A stretch of DNA of 64,000 bases from assembly GCF_005233875.1 (NCBI RefSeq), contig NZ_SZPZ01000003.1:558001-622000 (forward strand), written 5' to 3'. The stretch is from Kribbella jiaozuonensis (GTDB taxonomy: Bacteria > Actinomycetota > Actinomycetes > Propionibacteriales > Kribbellaceae). How positions within the stretch are numbered: the stretch's first letter is position 1; each line of letters starts with the position of its first letter. Made by a program: the position numbers and the translations under genes. Below the pieces are notes generated by a model, which searched no databases, had not been told where the DNA came from, and was given only the letters and a program-made list of their open reading frames with translations. This document shows positions 1 to 7,992 of the stretch, piece after piece.

Positions 1-269
1 AGGACACGATCACCGCGCCGAACACCAAGGTCGTCAAGCAGTGGGACACGTCGGGCAAACGCGGTACGTTCGAGCTTGTCCACCCGCTGGGTCGCGCCGA
101 CGAGGCGCAGTACGTCCGCGTTCGCGGCACCGACGGGAACCGCAGCCAGCCCGGGTACCTGGGCACGGCTGTGGATCCGGCCGGGCCCAAGCTGGATGTG
201 GTCGGCGACGCGGACCCGTGGGTGGACCTGTGGTTCTACACCAACCCCATTTGGGTGCTGCCCAAGTAA
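1..269 (+). CDS. C-terminal end of a PHP-type metallophosphoesterase (partial)
   Basis: The reading frame is open from the window edge (codons in phase with position 3) to TAA at 267-269, so only the last 88 residues are present. The end reads WFYTNPIWVLPK. A C-terminal (S/T)NPIWV motif is typical of CehA/McbA-type PHP-domain metallohydrolases, where it lies next to the active site. No metal ligand falls inside this fragment, so the family call rests on that tail motif and on the beta-rich segment before it. The next gene starts 12 nt downstream and is probably co-transcribed. Confidence 0.5.
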   Translation, partial: DTITAPNTKVVKQWDTSGKRGTFELVHPLGRADEAQYVRVRGTDGNRSQPGYLGTAVDPAGPKLDVVGDADPWVDLWFYTNPIWVLPK

Positions 270-280
270 GGAATTCAGTT

Positions 281-853
281 GTGATCATCGCGATCGATGC
301 CGACAGCATGGACACGGCGGCTGCCGACCACCTGTTGTACGAGCTGATCGACGCCGTGGACCAGCCGGTCGTCGCCCTCACCCATATGGTGTCGGGCGAC
401 GACCGTCCGCACGTCGCGGTGTCGCTCACCAGCGCGGCCGACCTCGCGGACCCGATCCGCGAGATAGTTGCCGATCGCAACGTTGGCCTGGCCATCACTC
501 GCGCGGGCGCCTCCGAACCCGAGCTCGCGGGCCCGAGCCGCTTGGTCCGCGGTGCGTACGTCGCCGCGGTCGAGGCAGCCCTCGGTACGTCGGGACGCGT
601 GGTCCGCTGGCCCGGTCACGAGCAGGCGCACGGCGTACTACCTGCCGCCGAACTCTGCACCCGCTGCGGCATCGATCAACTCGAGGGCATCGGCGGCGTA
701 CCCGTCGAGGACGACACCTTGGTCGACACCCTCGACTTCCTCCGCCCGGTCCGCCGCGACGGCCGCCTGGTCCTCCAGGTCCAGCCGGCCGCCGGCGACG
801 TCCTGATCCCCTTCGAACTGCAACATCAGCAGAACTGCTGCACCGATCACTGA
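281..853 (+). CDS. Hypothetical protein, 190 aa
   Basis: I do not recognise this protein. The GTG at 281 is chosen because an AAGGA-type ribosome site sits just before it, overlapping the stop of the upstream gene, and because the predicted protein begins with a hydrophobic strand followed by acidic residues (MIIAIDADSMD). It is acidic and soluble, with no signal peptide or membrane segment. A CTRCG motif about two thirds along and NCC near the C-terminus give four cysteines in an otherwise cysteine-poor protein, which could bind a metal or be chance. Codon use matches the neighbours. It is probably co-transcribed with the phosphoesterase. Confidence 0.6.
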   Translation: MIIAIDADSMDTAAADHLLYELIDAVDQPVVALTHMVSGDDRPHVAVSLTSAADLADPIREIVADRNVGLAITRAGASEPELAGPSRLVRGAYVAAVEAALGTSGRVVRWPGHEQAHGVLPAAELCTRCGIDQLEGIGGVPVEDDTLVDTLDFLRPVRRDGRLVLQVQPAAGDVLIPFELQHQQNCCTDH

Positions 854-871
854 CCGAGGTACCGTCGAGGT

Positions 872-1066
872 ATGGGCGGTAAGACTGGGAAGTTCCTTGG
901 TGTGCCGTACGACTGGCGTCCTCTGACGGGGCAGCGGGTCAAATCTCGTTGGTGGAATCCGGACGACCCGCGGTGGTTCACGCCGAAGGCGCTCGGGTGG
1001 GGGTACGGCTTCAACTTCGCGCGGCTGTTCGGCCGGCGGGGCAAGGGCTCACCCCCAGGCGAGTGA
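872..1066 (+). CDS. DUF5808 domain protein, 64 aa
   Basis: This short basic, aromatic-rich protein has FLGVPYDWR near the N-terminus, then WWNPDDPRWFTPKALGWGYGFNF. This is the signature of the DUF5808 family, small actinobacterial proteins of unknown function that often sit next to or fused to membrane proteins. It has no transmembrane segment. It starts 18 nt after the previous stop with an AGGT-like site in front. Its last 18 nt overlap the convergent helR gene. The function is unknown. Confidence 0.7.
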   Translation: MGGKTGKFLGVPYDWRPLTGQRVKSRWWNPDDPRWFTPKALGWGYGFNFARLFGRRGKGSPPGE

Positions 1067-3286
1067 GTCGCGGAGCACCTCCGGCAGGTCTCCGATCACG
1101 CCGAGGCGTTGGGTGCAGCGGGTCAGAGCGACGTACAGGTCGCGGAGGCCGCGCGGCGACTCGATCACGATGCCGTCGGGGTCGACGACGAGGACCGAGT
1201 CGAACTCGAGGCCCTTGGCTTCGCGGGCGGTGAGGACTGTTACGCCGGCCAGGCCGTCGACAGCTTCCTGGATCAGCTCGAGGCGGTTCCGGGATGTGAT
1301 CACGCCGACCTCGCCGTGCGCCGTCTCCTCCGCCGCCATCTTGTAGACGTACAGCGCCTGCTCGGCCGCGGGAACGTCAGCGTGCCACGGCTTCACCCCG
1401 GTGGAGCGGACGGATTGCGGCGCCTGCGCCGACGGATCGACCTCCCGCAGTACGTCGTTGGCCAGCTCCATCACCTCCGCGGGCGTGCGGTAGTTCAGCG
1501 TCAGCTCGGCCAGCCGCCAGCGATGGTCGAACGTCTCGCCGAGCGCGCTCGCCCACGAAGTCCCGCCACCGATCGAGCTCGTCTGCGCAACATCACCAAC
1601 CACGGTCATCGACCGCAACGGGCACCGCCGCGCAATCGCCCGCCACGCCATCGGCGACAACTCCTGCGCCTCGTCGACGATGACATGACCGTACGTCCAC
1701 CGCCGATCCGCCGCGGCCCGATCAGCCAGCGTCCGGTCGTCATCCGCCTCGTACCGCTCGGCCAACGCCTCCGCGTCCAACAGGTCCTTCGCGGTCAGGA
1801 TCTCCGCCTCGTCGTCCTCGTCCCAGTCGGTCGAACCCGAACCGCTCAGCACGTCCAAAGCCCCTTGTGCATAAGCGACTGCGCGCGCCCGCGCCGCCCG
1901 CTCCCGCGCCGCCTCGGTGCCGTCGTCGCCGAGCAGCTCCGCCGCCTCGTCCAGCAGCGGCACGTCGGCCGGCGACCAGTCGTCGCCGTACCTCAACAGA
2001 TGTTCACGATCCAGCTCCGACAACTGCGGTGCGGCCGACGCCAGCCGGGCCTCGTCGCCGTACAGATCCTCGAGCAGCTTCTGCGGGCTGAGCAACGGCC
2101 ACAGCTGCTCCAGCAGAGCCTGTACGGCGGGCTCGGCGAGCACCTCCTTGCGCAGCTCGGCCAGGTCGTACTCGTCGAGCAACTGCTCCCCGTCGAGCGG
2201 ATCGGTGCCGATCAGCTCGGCGTACTGGTTCGTGAGGTAGTCGGTGAACTCGTTGAGGATGAACGGCCGGGCCTGGTTGTGCGTCAGCCCGCGGTTGCGA
2301 ACCCGGGCGTGCGTCTCCGCGCACACCGACGGGTCGAGCGTGAGCTCGGTCCGCTCCACCGTGACCCGGACCGGCTCGTCCGGGATCCACTGCCGATCGA
2401 CGACCGCCTTCGCGATCACGTCGGCCATCACCGTCCGCCCCTTCACCTCGGCGCTCTCCGGCGGCTCCGGCCGGGTCGCGTTCAGGCCCGGGTACAGCTC
2501 GGCGATCGTGACCAGCCGGACGCCGTCCTCACCGAGCGACGGCAGCACCTGACCGATGAACCGCAGGAACGCCGCATTCGGCCCGACGACGAGAATTCCG
2601 CGCTTTTCCAGCTGCTCACGATGTGTGTACAGAAGAAATGCCGCGCGGTGCAGCGCGATCGCGGTCTTTCCGGTGCCGGGACCACCTTGAACGACCAGGA
2701 TTCCGGGCAGTTCGGAACGGATGATCCGGTCCTGATCGGCCTGGATGGTCTGGACGATCGACTCCATCCGGCCGGTCCGCCGCGCCTCCAGCGCCTTCAT
2801 CAGCACGGCCTCGCCGATCACGCCGGTGCCGGGCTTCGACGGGTCGGCCGCCTCCCGGCCGAGATCGAGCTGCTCGTCCTGGACGTCGATCACCCGGCGC
2901 AACCGGGTCTGGAGGTGCCGGCGGCGTACGACGTCGTGGTTCGCCACCGCGGTCGCGATGTAGAACGGCCGCGCCGCCGGGGCGCGCCAGTCGACCAGCA
3001 AGGGCTCGTAGTCCGCGTCGTGCAGGCCGATCCGGCCGATGTGCAGGATCTCGCCGGCGGCGGTGTCGAGGCGGCCGAAGTACAGGCCCTCCTCGGCGGC
3101 GTTCAGCCGGGCCTGCCGGAGCTTGAGGTCACGGATGCGTCCGTCGCGCTGGTGCAGTGCCTGCGCGTTGCGGGTGCTGACGAGTTGCTCGTCGTCGGTC
3201 CGGGCGTCCGTGCGCTCGCGCTCGCTGTCGAGCGCGGCGTAGAACGTGGTCAGGTGAGCCTGTTCGGCGTCGACCGGATTCGGCAA
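1049..3286 (-). CDS. helR: HelR/HelD-type RNA polymerase-recycling ATPase
   Basis: This is a 745-aa UvrD-like superfamily 1 ATPase. Helical N-terminal coiled arms (about residues 5-65) come before a Walker A motif GGPGTGKT at about 201-208. The C-terminal half has a DEAQ Walker B box and the EAKGLEFDSVLV and YVALTR helicase motifs. The length and the long helical N-terminus fit HelD/HelR proteins, which pull stalled or rifamycin-bound RNA polymerase off DNA rather than unwinding DNA. In actinomycetes HelR gives rifamycin tolerance. The start is TTG (3284-3286), with AAGGGG about 8 nt upstream. The gene stands alone, divergent from the M4 protease. I did not recognise a rifamycin-associated element in the short upstream gap, so induction by rifamycins cannot be claimed. 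Confidence 0.85.
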   Translation of the reverse strand: MPNPVDAEQAHLTTFYAALDSERERTDARTDDEQLVSTRNAQALHQRDGRIRDLKLRQARLNAAEEGLYFGRLDTAAGEILHIGRIGLHDADYEPLLVDWRAPAARPFYIATAVANHDVVRRRHLQTRLRRVIDVQDEQLDLGREAADPSKPGTGVIGEAVLMKALEARRTGRMESIVQTIQADQDRIIRSELPGILVVQGGPGTGKTAIALHRAAFLLYTHREQLEKRGILVVGPNAAFLRFIGQVLPSLGEDGVRLVTIAELYPGLNATRPEPPESAEVKGRTVMADVIAKAVVDRQWIPDEPVRVTVERTELTLDPSVCAETHARVRNRGLTHNQARPFILNEFTDYLTNQYAELIGTDPLDGEQLLDEYDLAELRKEVLAEPAVQALLEQLWPLLSPQKLLEDLYGDEARLASAAPQLSELDREHLLRYGDDWSPADVPLLDEAAELLGDDGTEAARERAARARAVAYAQGALDVLSGSGSTDWDEDDEAEILTAKDLLDAEALAERYEADDDRTLADRAAADRRWTYGHVIVDEAQELSPMAWRAIARRCPLRSMTVVGDVAQTSSIGGGTSWASALGETFDHRWRLAELTLNYRTPAEVMELANDVLREVDPSAQAPQSVRSTGVKPWHADVPAAEQALYVYKMAAEETAHGEVGVITSRNRLELIQEAVDGLAGVTVLTAREAKGLEFDSVLVVDPDGIVIESPRGLRDLYVALTRCTQRLGVIGDLPEVLRDSLAWG

Positions 3287-3410
3287 TTCAAACCCCTTGT
3301 GTTAAAATACGTCCCGTTGGTTTTCAGGCCGCATTTCGTCGTTCAGGAAATGACACTGCGCGCAGCAGCCACAAATCCTTGAGTTTATCCCTTTCCGGGG
3401 TTTTCCTGTA

Positions 3411-4514
3411 GTGGTGTTCCACTCAATCATCCCGCCGTACCTGCTCGAGCAGCTCGAGCGGTCCGCGAGTGACCCCAGCCTCCGTGCCCGGTACCGGCAG
3501 TCGCTGCAGCACGACGCCGTACTGCGAACGCGGCCCGCGGCCGGCCGTGACACCGCGGCCGCAGCACCCGGCGGGAGGCAGCGCCAGGTGTACGACGCGG
3601 AGAACGGCACCGACCTGCCCGGCACGCTCGTGCGCGCCGAGGGCGACGACGCGGTCCAGGACCAGGCGGTGAACCAGGCGTACGACGGCACTGGCGCGAC
3701 CTGGACGCTGTACCACGAGTGCTTCGGGCGGGACTCGATCGACGGCGCCGGGCTGGTGCTGACCTCGACGGTGCACTACGACCGCGGGTACGCGAACGCG
3801 TTCTGGGACGGCGCGCAGATGGTGTTCGGCGACGGCGACGGGGAGATCTTCGGGAACTTCACCTCGTCGATCGATGTCACCGGACACGAGTTGACCCACG
3901 GCGTCACGCAGTACACGGCGAATCTTGCGTACGAGGGCCAGTCAGGTGCGCTGAACGAGAGCATCTCGGACGTGTTCGGCTCGCTCGCCAAGCAGTACGC
4001 GACGGGTCAGAGCGCGGCGGATGCGGACTGGCTGATCGGCGCGGGGCTGTTCCTGCCGGGCGTCCAGGGCGTCGCGCTGCGCTCGATGAAGGCACCCGGC
4101 ACGGCGTACGACGATCCGCGGCTGGGCAAGGATCCGCAGCCGGCCGACATGTCCGGGTACGTCGACACCCAGGACGACAACGGCGGCGTACACATCAACT
4201 CCGGCATCCCGAACCGCGCGTTCTACCTGGTCGCGGCGGAGCTCGGCGGGAACGCGTACGACGACGCCGGCAAGATCTGGTATAGCACGCTGACCTCGGG
4301 CAGCCTTGTCGAGTCCAGCAGGTTCAGGGACTTCGCCGAAGCCACGCAGGCCACGGCTCGCGACCTGTTCGGCGACGACTCCACGCAGCTCGCCGCCGTC
4401 AGCAAGGCCTGGCAGACCGTCGGCGTCCTCGGCGACCAGACCCGACTCATGAGCGCGGCCCAGACCGAGCTCCAGCCCTCCACCCCGCCCGCGCCGCCGC
4501 CGAACGGCGGCTGA
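3411..4514 (+). CDS. M4 family (thermolysin/protealysin-like) metalloprotease
   Basis: This 367-aa zinc protease has HELTH at residues 159-163, the third zinc ligand Glu183 in NESISD, and the catalytic histidine His261 in GGVHINSGIPN, so all catalytic parts are present. The N-terminus starts FHSIIPPYLLEQL, the short-propeptide hallmark of protealysin-type enzymes. There is no signal peptide, as in protealysins, which are made in the cytoplasm. The C-terminus ends in a proline-rich tail. The start is one of two adjacent GTG codons (3411 or 3414), both with a weak ribosome site. It is divergent from helR with a 124-nt gap. The proteinaceous inhibitor (emfourin) often encoded beside protealysins is not seen here. 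Confidence 0.88.
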   Translation: MVFHSIIPPYLLEQLERSASDPSLRARYRQSLQHDAVLRTRPAAGRDTAAAAPGGRQRQVYDAENGTDLPGTLVRAEGDDAVQDQAVNQAYDGTGATWTLYHECFGRDSIDGAGLVLTSTVHYDRGYANAFWDGAQMVFGDGDGEIFGNFTSSIDVTGHELTHGVTQYTANLAYEGQSGALNESISDVFGSLAKQYATGQSAADADWLIGAGLFLPGVQGVALRSMKAPGTAYDDPRLGKDPQPADMSGYVDTQDDNGGVHINSGIPNRAFYLVAAELGGNAYDDAGKIWYSTLTSGSLVESSRFRDFAEATQATARDLFGDDSTQLAAVSKAWQTVGVLGDQTRLMSAAQTELQPSTPPAPPPNGG

Positions 4515-4522
4515 GACGGGGT

Positions 4523-4553
4523 TTGACCTCAAGTCTTGTTGAGGTACTAACGT
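4523..4553 (+). promoter_or_regulatory. SoxR/MerR-type promoter with 19-bp spacer
   Basis: TTGACC (4523-4528) and TAACGT (4548-4553) are separated by 19 bp. The spacer contains the near-dyad CCTCAAGTCTTGTTGAGG (4527-4544). The enteric SoxR operator is CCTCAAGTTAACTTGAGG, which matches at 14 of 18 positions in the same place relative to the -35. The long spacer is the mark of MerR-family activation. The predicted transcript starts at or next to the GTG at 4561, so it would be leaderless. Confidence 0.65.
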
Positions 4554-4560
4554 CCGTCGC

Positions 4561-5085
4561 GTGACTGTTCATCCGCTGCGGCTCGTCGTGCTGACGCGCA
4601 ATCTCGACAGCGGACGATTCGGTACGGCGGTCACCCGCTGGTTCGCGCGGGAGGTCGAGCGGGCGGACGAGTTCAAGCTCGACCTGATCGATCTGAGCAT
4701 GGTGCCGCTGGGCGAGCTGCCGAGGCGGATCGACGACGCGGACGCGGTCGTGATCGTCACGGCGGAGTACAACCACGCGTATCCGGGCGACGTGAAGACG
4801 GCGATCGACGCCGTACGGCGGCCTTGGTACGCGAAGCCGGTCGGCTTCGTCGTGTACGGCGGGCGGTCGGGCGGACTGCGCGCGGCCGAACAGCTCAGGC
4901 TGGTCTTCGGCGAGTTGCACGCGGTGACGATTCGCGACAGTCTCGGCTTCCGCGAGGAGGACTTCGACGACGGCGAGCCGACGGACCCGACCACGGCGCA
5001 CGCCGCGGCGACGATGCTCCGGCAGCTCGCGTGGTGGGCTCGATCACTCCGCGACGCGCGGGCAAACACGCCGTACCCGGAATAG
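4561..5085 (+). CDS. NADPH-dependent FMN reductase family protein
   Basis: This 174-aa flavodoxin-fold protein begins with a strand and phosphate-binding loop (LVVLTRNLDSGRFG) and has the family motif TAEYNHAYPGDVKTAID around residues 65-80, close to the EYNxSxPGxLKNAID flavin-site motif of FMN reductases. It would reduce flavins or quinones using NAD(P)H in the cytoplasm. The promoter looks SoxR/MerR-controlled (see 4523-4553). This fits, because NADPH-dependent FMN reductases belong to the SoxR regulon of Streptomyces. No MerR-family regulator gene lies in the window, so the regulator would act from elsewhere. The next gene, an LLM-class oxidoreductase, starts 29 nt after the stop and could use the reduced flavin. 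Confidence 0.82.
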   Translation: MTVHPLRLVVLTRNLDSGRFGTAVTRWFAREVERADEFKLDLIDLSMVPLGELPRRIDDADAVVIVTAEYNHAYPGDVKTAIDAVRRPWYAKPVGFVVYGGRSGGLRAAEQLRLVFGELHAVTIRDSLGFREEDFDDGEPTDPTTAHAAATMLRQLAWWARSLRDARANTPYPE

Positions 5086-5114
5086 GTCGCGGGCGGGGGC
5101 GGTTGCCAACAGAC

Positions 5115-6134
5115 GTGAGCGCCGAACCGATGCCCCTGTCCGTGCTCGACCTCTCACCCGTGCCGTCAGGCACGCGGCCGTCGGAGGCGCTGCACGAGAC
5201 GCTCGAGCTGGCCCGCACCGCGGAGGCGGCCGGCTATTACCGCTACTGGCTGGCGGAGCATCACAACATCCGCAGTGTGGTGAGCACGAGCCCCGAGGTG
5301 ATGATCGCGGCGGTCGCGGCCGCCACGTCGACCATCCGCGTCGGATCGGGCGGCATCATGCTCCCGAACCACTCCCCGCTGAAGGTCGCCGAGACATTCC
5401 GCGTCCTCGGCGGTCTGTACCCGGACCGCATCGACCTCGGCATCGGCCGCGCGCCCGGCACGGACCAGCGCACCGCGCTCGCGCTCCGCCGGAGCCGCGA
5501 GGCGCTCGGTGCCGACGACTTCACCGAGCAGTACGCCGAACTCCGCGCATACGTCGAGGGGTTCCCGGCCGGCCACCCGTTCGAGCCGATCAGCGCGCAG
5601 CCGGACGACGTACCGCTCCCGCCGGTGTGGATCCTCGGATCCAGCACGTACGGCGGTCAGGCGGCGGCCGCGCTCGGGACCGGGTTCGCGTACGCCGGGC
5701 ATTTCGGCACGCTCGATCCGGCCGGCGTCATCGCGGCGTACAAGGAGAACTTCCAGCGCTTCGAGAACGACGGCGAGCCGCGGGCGATGCTCGCACTTGC
5801 CGCGATCGTCGCCGAGACCGAGGAGCGCGCCCAGGCTCTGGCCCGCGCGAACGCACTCTCGATGCTCCGTCTCCGCTCCGGCCGCCCAGGCCCGCTGCCG
5901 TCGCCTGAGGAAGCCGCGGACTACCCGTGGTCCGACGCGGAAGAGGCCGCGGTCGAGGAGTGGGCCGGACTGGTGTCCGTCGGCACGCCTGACCAGGTGG
6001 CCGCCGACCTGCTCCGCCGCGCCAACAAGGCCAACGCCGACGAGCTGATCATCACCACGAACATCCACGACCCCGCCGAACGCCGCCGCTCCTTCGAGCT
6101 GCTTGCACAGGCCTGGGGACTCAAGCCGCGCTGA
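5115..6134 (+). CDS. LLM-class (luciferase-like) flavin-dependent oxidoreductase
   Basis: This 339-aa TIM-barrel monooxygenase-like protein begins PLSVLDLSPV, has YYRYWLAEHHN at the first active-site strands and RIDLGIGRAPGTDQ, all typical of the group of luciferase-like proteins annotated as LLM-class oxidoreductases (MsnO8 type). The substrate is unknown. GTG at 5115 is favoured because a G-rich ribosome site lies about 12 nt upstream; ATG 5130 is the alternative. It follows the FMN reductase by 29 nt. Such pairs often form two-component flavin monooxygenases, and the SoxR-like promoter would then control both genes. Confidence 0.8.
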   Translation: MSAEPMPLSVLDLSPVPSGTRPSEALHETLELARTAEAAGYYRYWLAEHHNIRSVVSTSPEVMIAAVAAATSTIRVGSGGIMLPNHSPLKVAETFRVLGGLYPDRIDLGIGRAPGTDQRTALALRRSREALGADDFTEQYAELRAYVEGFPAGHPFEPISAQPDDVPLPPVWILGSSTYGGQAAAALGTGFAYAGHFGTLDPAGVIAAYKENFQRFENDGEPRAMLALAAIVAETEERAQALARANALSMLRLRSGRPGPLPSPEEAADYPWSDAEEAAVEEWAGLVSVGTPDQVAADLLRRANKANADELIITTNIHDPAERRRSFELLAQAWGLKPR

Positions 6135-6136
6135 GC

Positions 6137-6628
6137 TCAGCTTCCCCGGATGTGCTCGAAGATCAGGCTGGTCTCCGCGTGGCTGACGGCCGGATCAGCC
6201 GTCAGGTGATCTAGCACGAACTCCCGGAGTGCATCCGGGGTGGCTGCACTGACGTGCAGTAGATAGTCGTTCGCTCCGCTGACGTGGAACAGTGAGAGCA
6301 CGCCCGGCAGCCTCGGGACCTTCGCGCGGAAGCGGTCGATCTCGTCACGCGAGTGCGCGCCGATGCGGATCGCGATCAGCGCCTGCAGCGGCTGACCCAG
6401 CGCGCCCAGATCCACGTCGGCATGGAAGCCGCGGATCACCCCACGCTCACGCAGTGACCGCACCCGCGTGAGACACGTCGACGGCGCGATCCCGGTCGCC
6501 TCGGCGAGCGCGTTGTTGGCCATCCGCCCGTCGGCGGTCAGCAGTTGCACCAGCTTCCGATCGACCTCGTCGAGGCCACCGGGCGCCGGCCGCGGAGCCG
6601 GTCCAGGGCTCCGACGTTCCTTCGGCAT
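6137..6628 (-). CDS. Lrp/AsnC family transcriptional regulator
   Basis: This 163-aa protein has an N-terminal winged helix (LDEVDRKLVQLLTADGRMANNALAEATGIAPSTCLTRVRSLRERGVI) and a RAM/AsnC ligand-binding ab-sandwich (residues about 75-160). An extra proline-rich head comes before the HTH. It is divergent from a cystathionine-lyase-type gene, which is probably its target. Lrp-type proteins commonly control amino-acid catabolism next door and respond to the amino acid. The shared 123-nt gap holds four TCCACA half-sites (see 6647-6684). Its 3' end is 2 nt from the convergent LLM gene. Confidence 0.88.
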   Translation of the reverse strand: MPKERRSPGPAPRPAPGGLDEVDRKLVQLLTADGRMANNALAEATGIAPSTCLTRVRSLRERGVIRGFHADVDLGALGQPLQALIAIRIGAHSRDEIDRFRAKVPRLPGVLSLFHVSGANDYLLHVSAATPDALREFVLDHLTADPAVSHAETSLIFEHIRGS

Positions 6629-6646
6629 GCCCTCACTCTAGAGCCC

Positions 6647-6684
6647 GTCCACAGAATCCACAGCGTGTGGATGACCCTGTGGAC
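6647..6684. promoter_or_regulatory. Four-fold TCCACA/TGTGGA operator-like site
   Basis: Two nested inverted repeats lie between the divergent Lrp and PLP-enzyme genes. The outer pair is GTCCACAG (6647-6654) with CTGTGGAC (6677-6684). The inner pair is TCCACA (6657-6662) with TGTGGA (6666-6671), a 15-bp perfect dyad around GCG. Half-sites start at 6648, 6657, 6666 and 6678. A multi-site array fits an oligomeric Lrp-type regulator. Assignment to this regulator is inferred from position only. Confidence 0.5.
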
Positions 6685-6751
6685 GAATTTTCTTCGGAAC
6701 TATTGCGCCAATCTCGCAGAAGATTCCAAGCTCACGGGTGAGGAGGCAGCC

Positions 6752-7903
6752 ATGACCCAGCTCGACACCCGTTCGGTCCACGCCGGTCGCGACGACCTGG
6801 CCGCGCTCGGCGTCCACGTCCCGCCGATCGACCTGTCCACCACCTATCCGCTCCCCGATGTGAGCGCAGGCGGAGCGTCGTACGACGCGCTCGCCGAGGG
6901 CCGCGGTCCGGACGGCGGCAGCCTCGTCTACCAGCGCCTGTGGAACCCGACCGTCGCCCGCTTCGAGGACGCGCTGGCCGAGCTCGAGCACACCGACGGC
7001 GCCGTCGCGTTCGGCTCGGGCATGGCCGCGCTCACCGCCTGCCTGCTCGCCAGCGTCGCTGCGGGCCGTCCGCATGTGGTCGCCGTACGACCGCTGTATG
7101 GCGGCTCGGACCACTTGTTATCCACAGGTCTCCTGGGGACAACCGTGACTTACACACAGCCGAGTGAAGTCGCCGGAGCGATCCGCCCCGAGACCGGGCT
7201 GGTGATCGTCGAGACCCCGGCGAACCCGACGGTGGCCCTCGTCGACATCGCGGCCGTCGCCTCTGCGGCCGGCGACGTACCCGTGCTGGTGGACAACACC
7301 TTCGCGACGCCGGTCCTGCAGCAGCCGGCCCGGTACGGGGCGGGCCTGGTGTTGCACTCGGCAACCAAGTACCTCGGCGGTCATGGTGACGTTATGGGTG
7401 GCGTCGTCGCGGCCGGCGTGGAGTGGGTCGGCCGGCTCCGGCAGATCCGCGCTGTGACAGGTGGCCTGCTGCATCCGTTGGCGGCGTACGAACTGCACAG
7501 GGGACTGCAGACGTTGCCGGTTCGGGTACGGGCGCAGCAGGCGACCGCCATCAAGGTCGCCGACTGGCTGTCCGCGCAGCCGATGGTCGAGCAGGTCTAC
7601 TATCCGGGCCTCAACGACCCCCAAGGCTTGATCGGACGTCAGCAGTCCGGTCCTGGCGCTGTCCTCGCCTTCACCCTGACCGGCGGATTCGAGGCCGCAT
7701 CCCGAGTGGCCAACCGTTTGCAGCTCATCACTCACGCCGTGTCCCTGGGCGGTGTGGACACGCTCATCCAGCACCCCGCAGCGCTCACGCATCGCCTGGT
7801 GGCTGCCGAGGCGAAGCCGTCGGACGGTCTGCTCCGCCTCAGCCTCGGCCTGGAGGACCCCGAGGACCTGACCGCCGACCTCCAGCAGGCGCTCAACAGG
7901 TGA
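6752..7903 (+). CDS. Cys/Met-metabolism PLP enzyme (cystathionine/methionine gamma-lyase-like)
   Basis: This 383-aa fold-type I PLP enzyme has Y-x-R in SLVYQRLWNPTV, the cofactor-stacking FGSGMAALTA, the DNTFATP motif and the PLP lysine in HSATKYLGGHGDVMGG, all in the order of the trans-sulfuration family. It cleaves or replaces the gamma position of cystathionine, methionine or homoserine esters; the exact reaction is not fixed by sequence. The start is ATG at 6752 behind a perfect AGGAGG (6741-6746). It is divergent from the Lrp gene, so it is probably under amino-acid-responsive control. Confidence 0.85.
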   Translation: MTQLDTRSVHAGRDDLAALGVHVPPIDLSTTYPLPDVSAGGASYDALAEGRGPDGGSLVYQRLWNPTVARFEDALAELEHTDGAVAFGSGMAALTACLLASVAAGRPHVVAVRPLYGGSDHLLSTGLLGTTVTYTQPSEVAGAIRPETGLVIVETPANPTVALVDIAAVASAAGDVPVLVDNTFATPVLQQPARYGAGLVLHSATKYLGGHGDVMGGVVAAGVEWVGRLRQIRAVTGGLLHPLAAYELHRGLQTLPVRVRAQQATAIKVADWLSAQPMVEQVYYPGLNDPQGLIGRQQSGPGAVLAFTLTGGFEAASRVANRLQLITHAVSLGGVDTLIQHPAALTHRLVAAEAKPSDGLLRLSLGLEDPEDLTADLQQALNR

Positions 7904-7992
7904 GCAAGAATCTGCTCAGGGCAGATCTTCGTACGGCCGACCTGCTGGAGATGGCACACTCGGGGTAGGACATGAGGCGAGGAGGACCAGAC

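Noticed and set aside
1109..3382. 757-codon open frame antisense to helR
   Set aside because: It is a GC-rich shadow frame: low-complexity Arg/Leu/Gly translation without motifs, while the opposite strand has intact helicase motifs.
7118..7126. Perfect DnaA box TTATCCACA
   Set aside because: It is a single copy inside a coding gene, with no cluster, AT-rich region or dnaA/dnaN nearby, so no origin is claimed.
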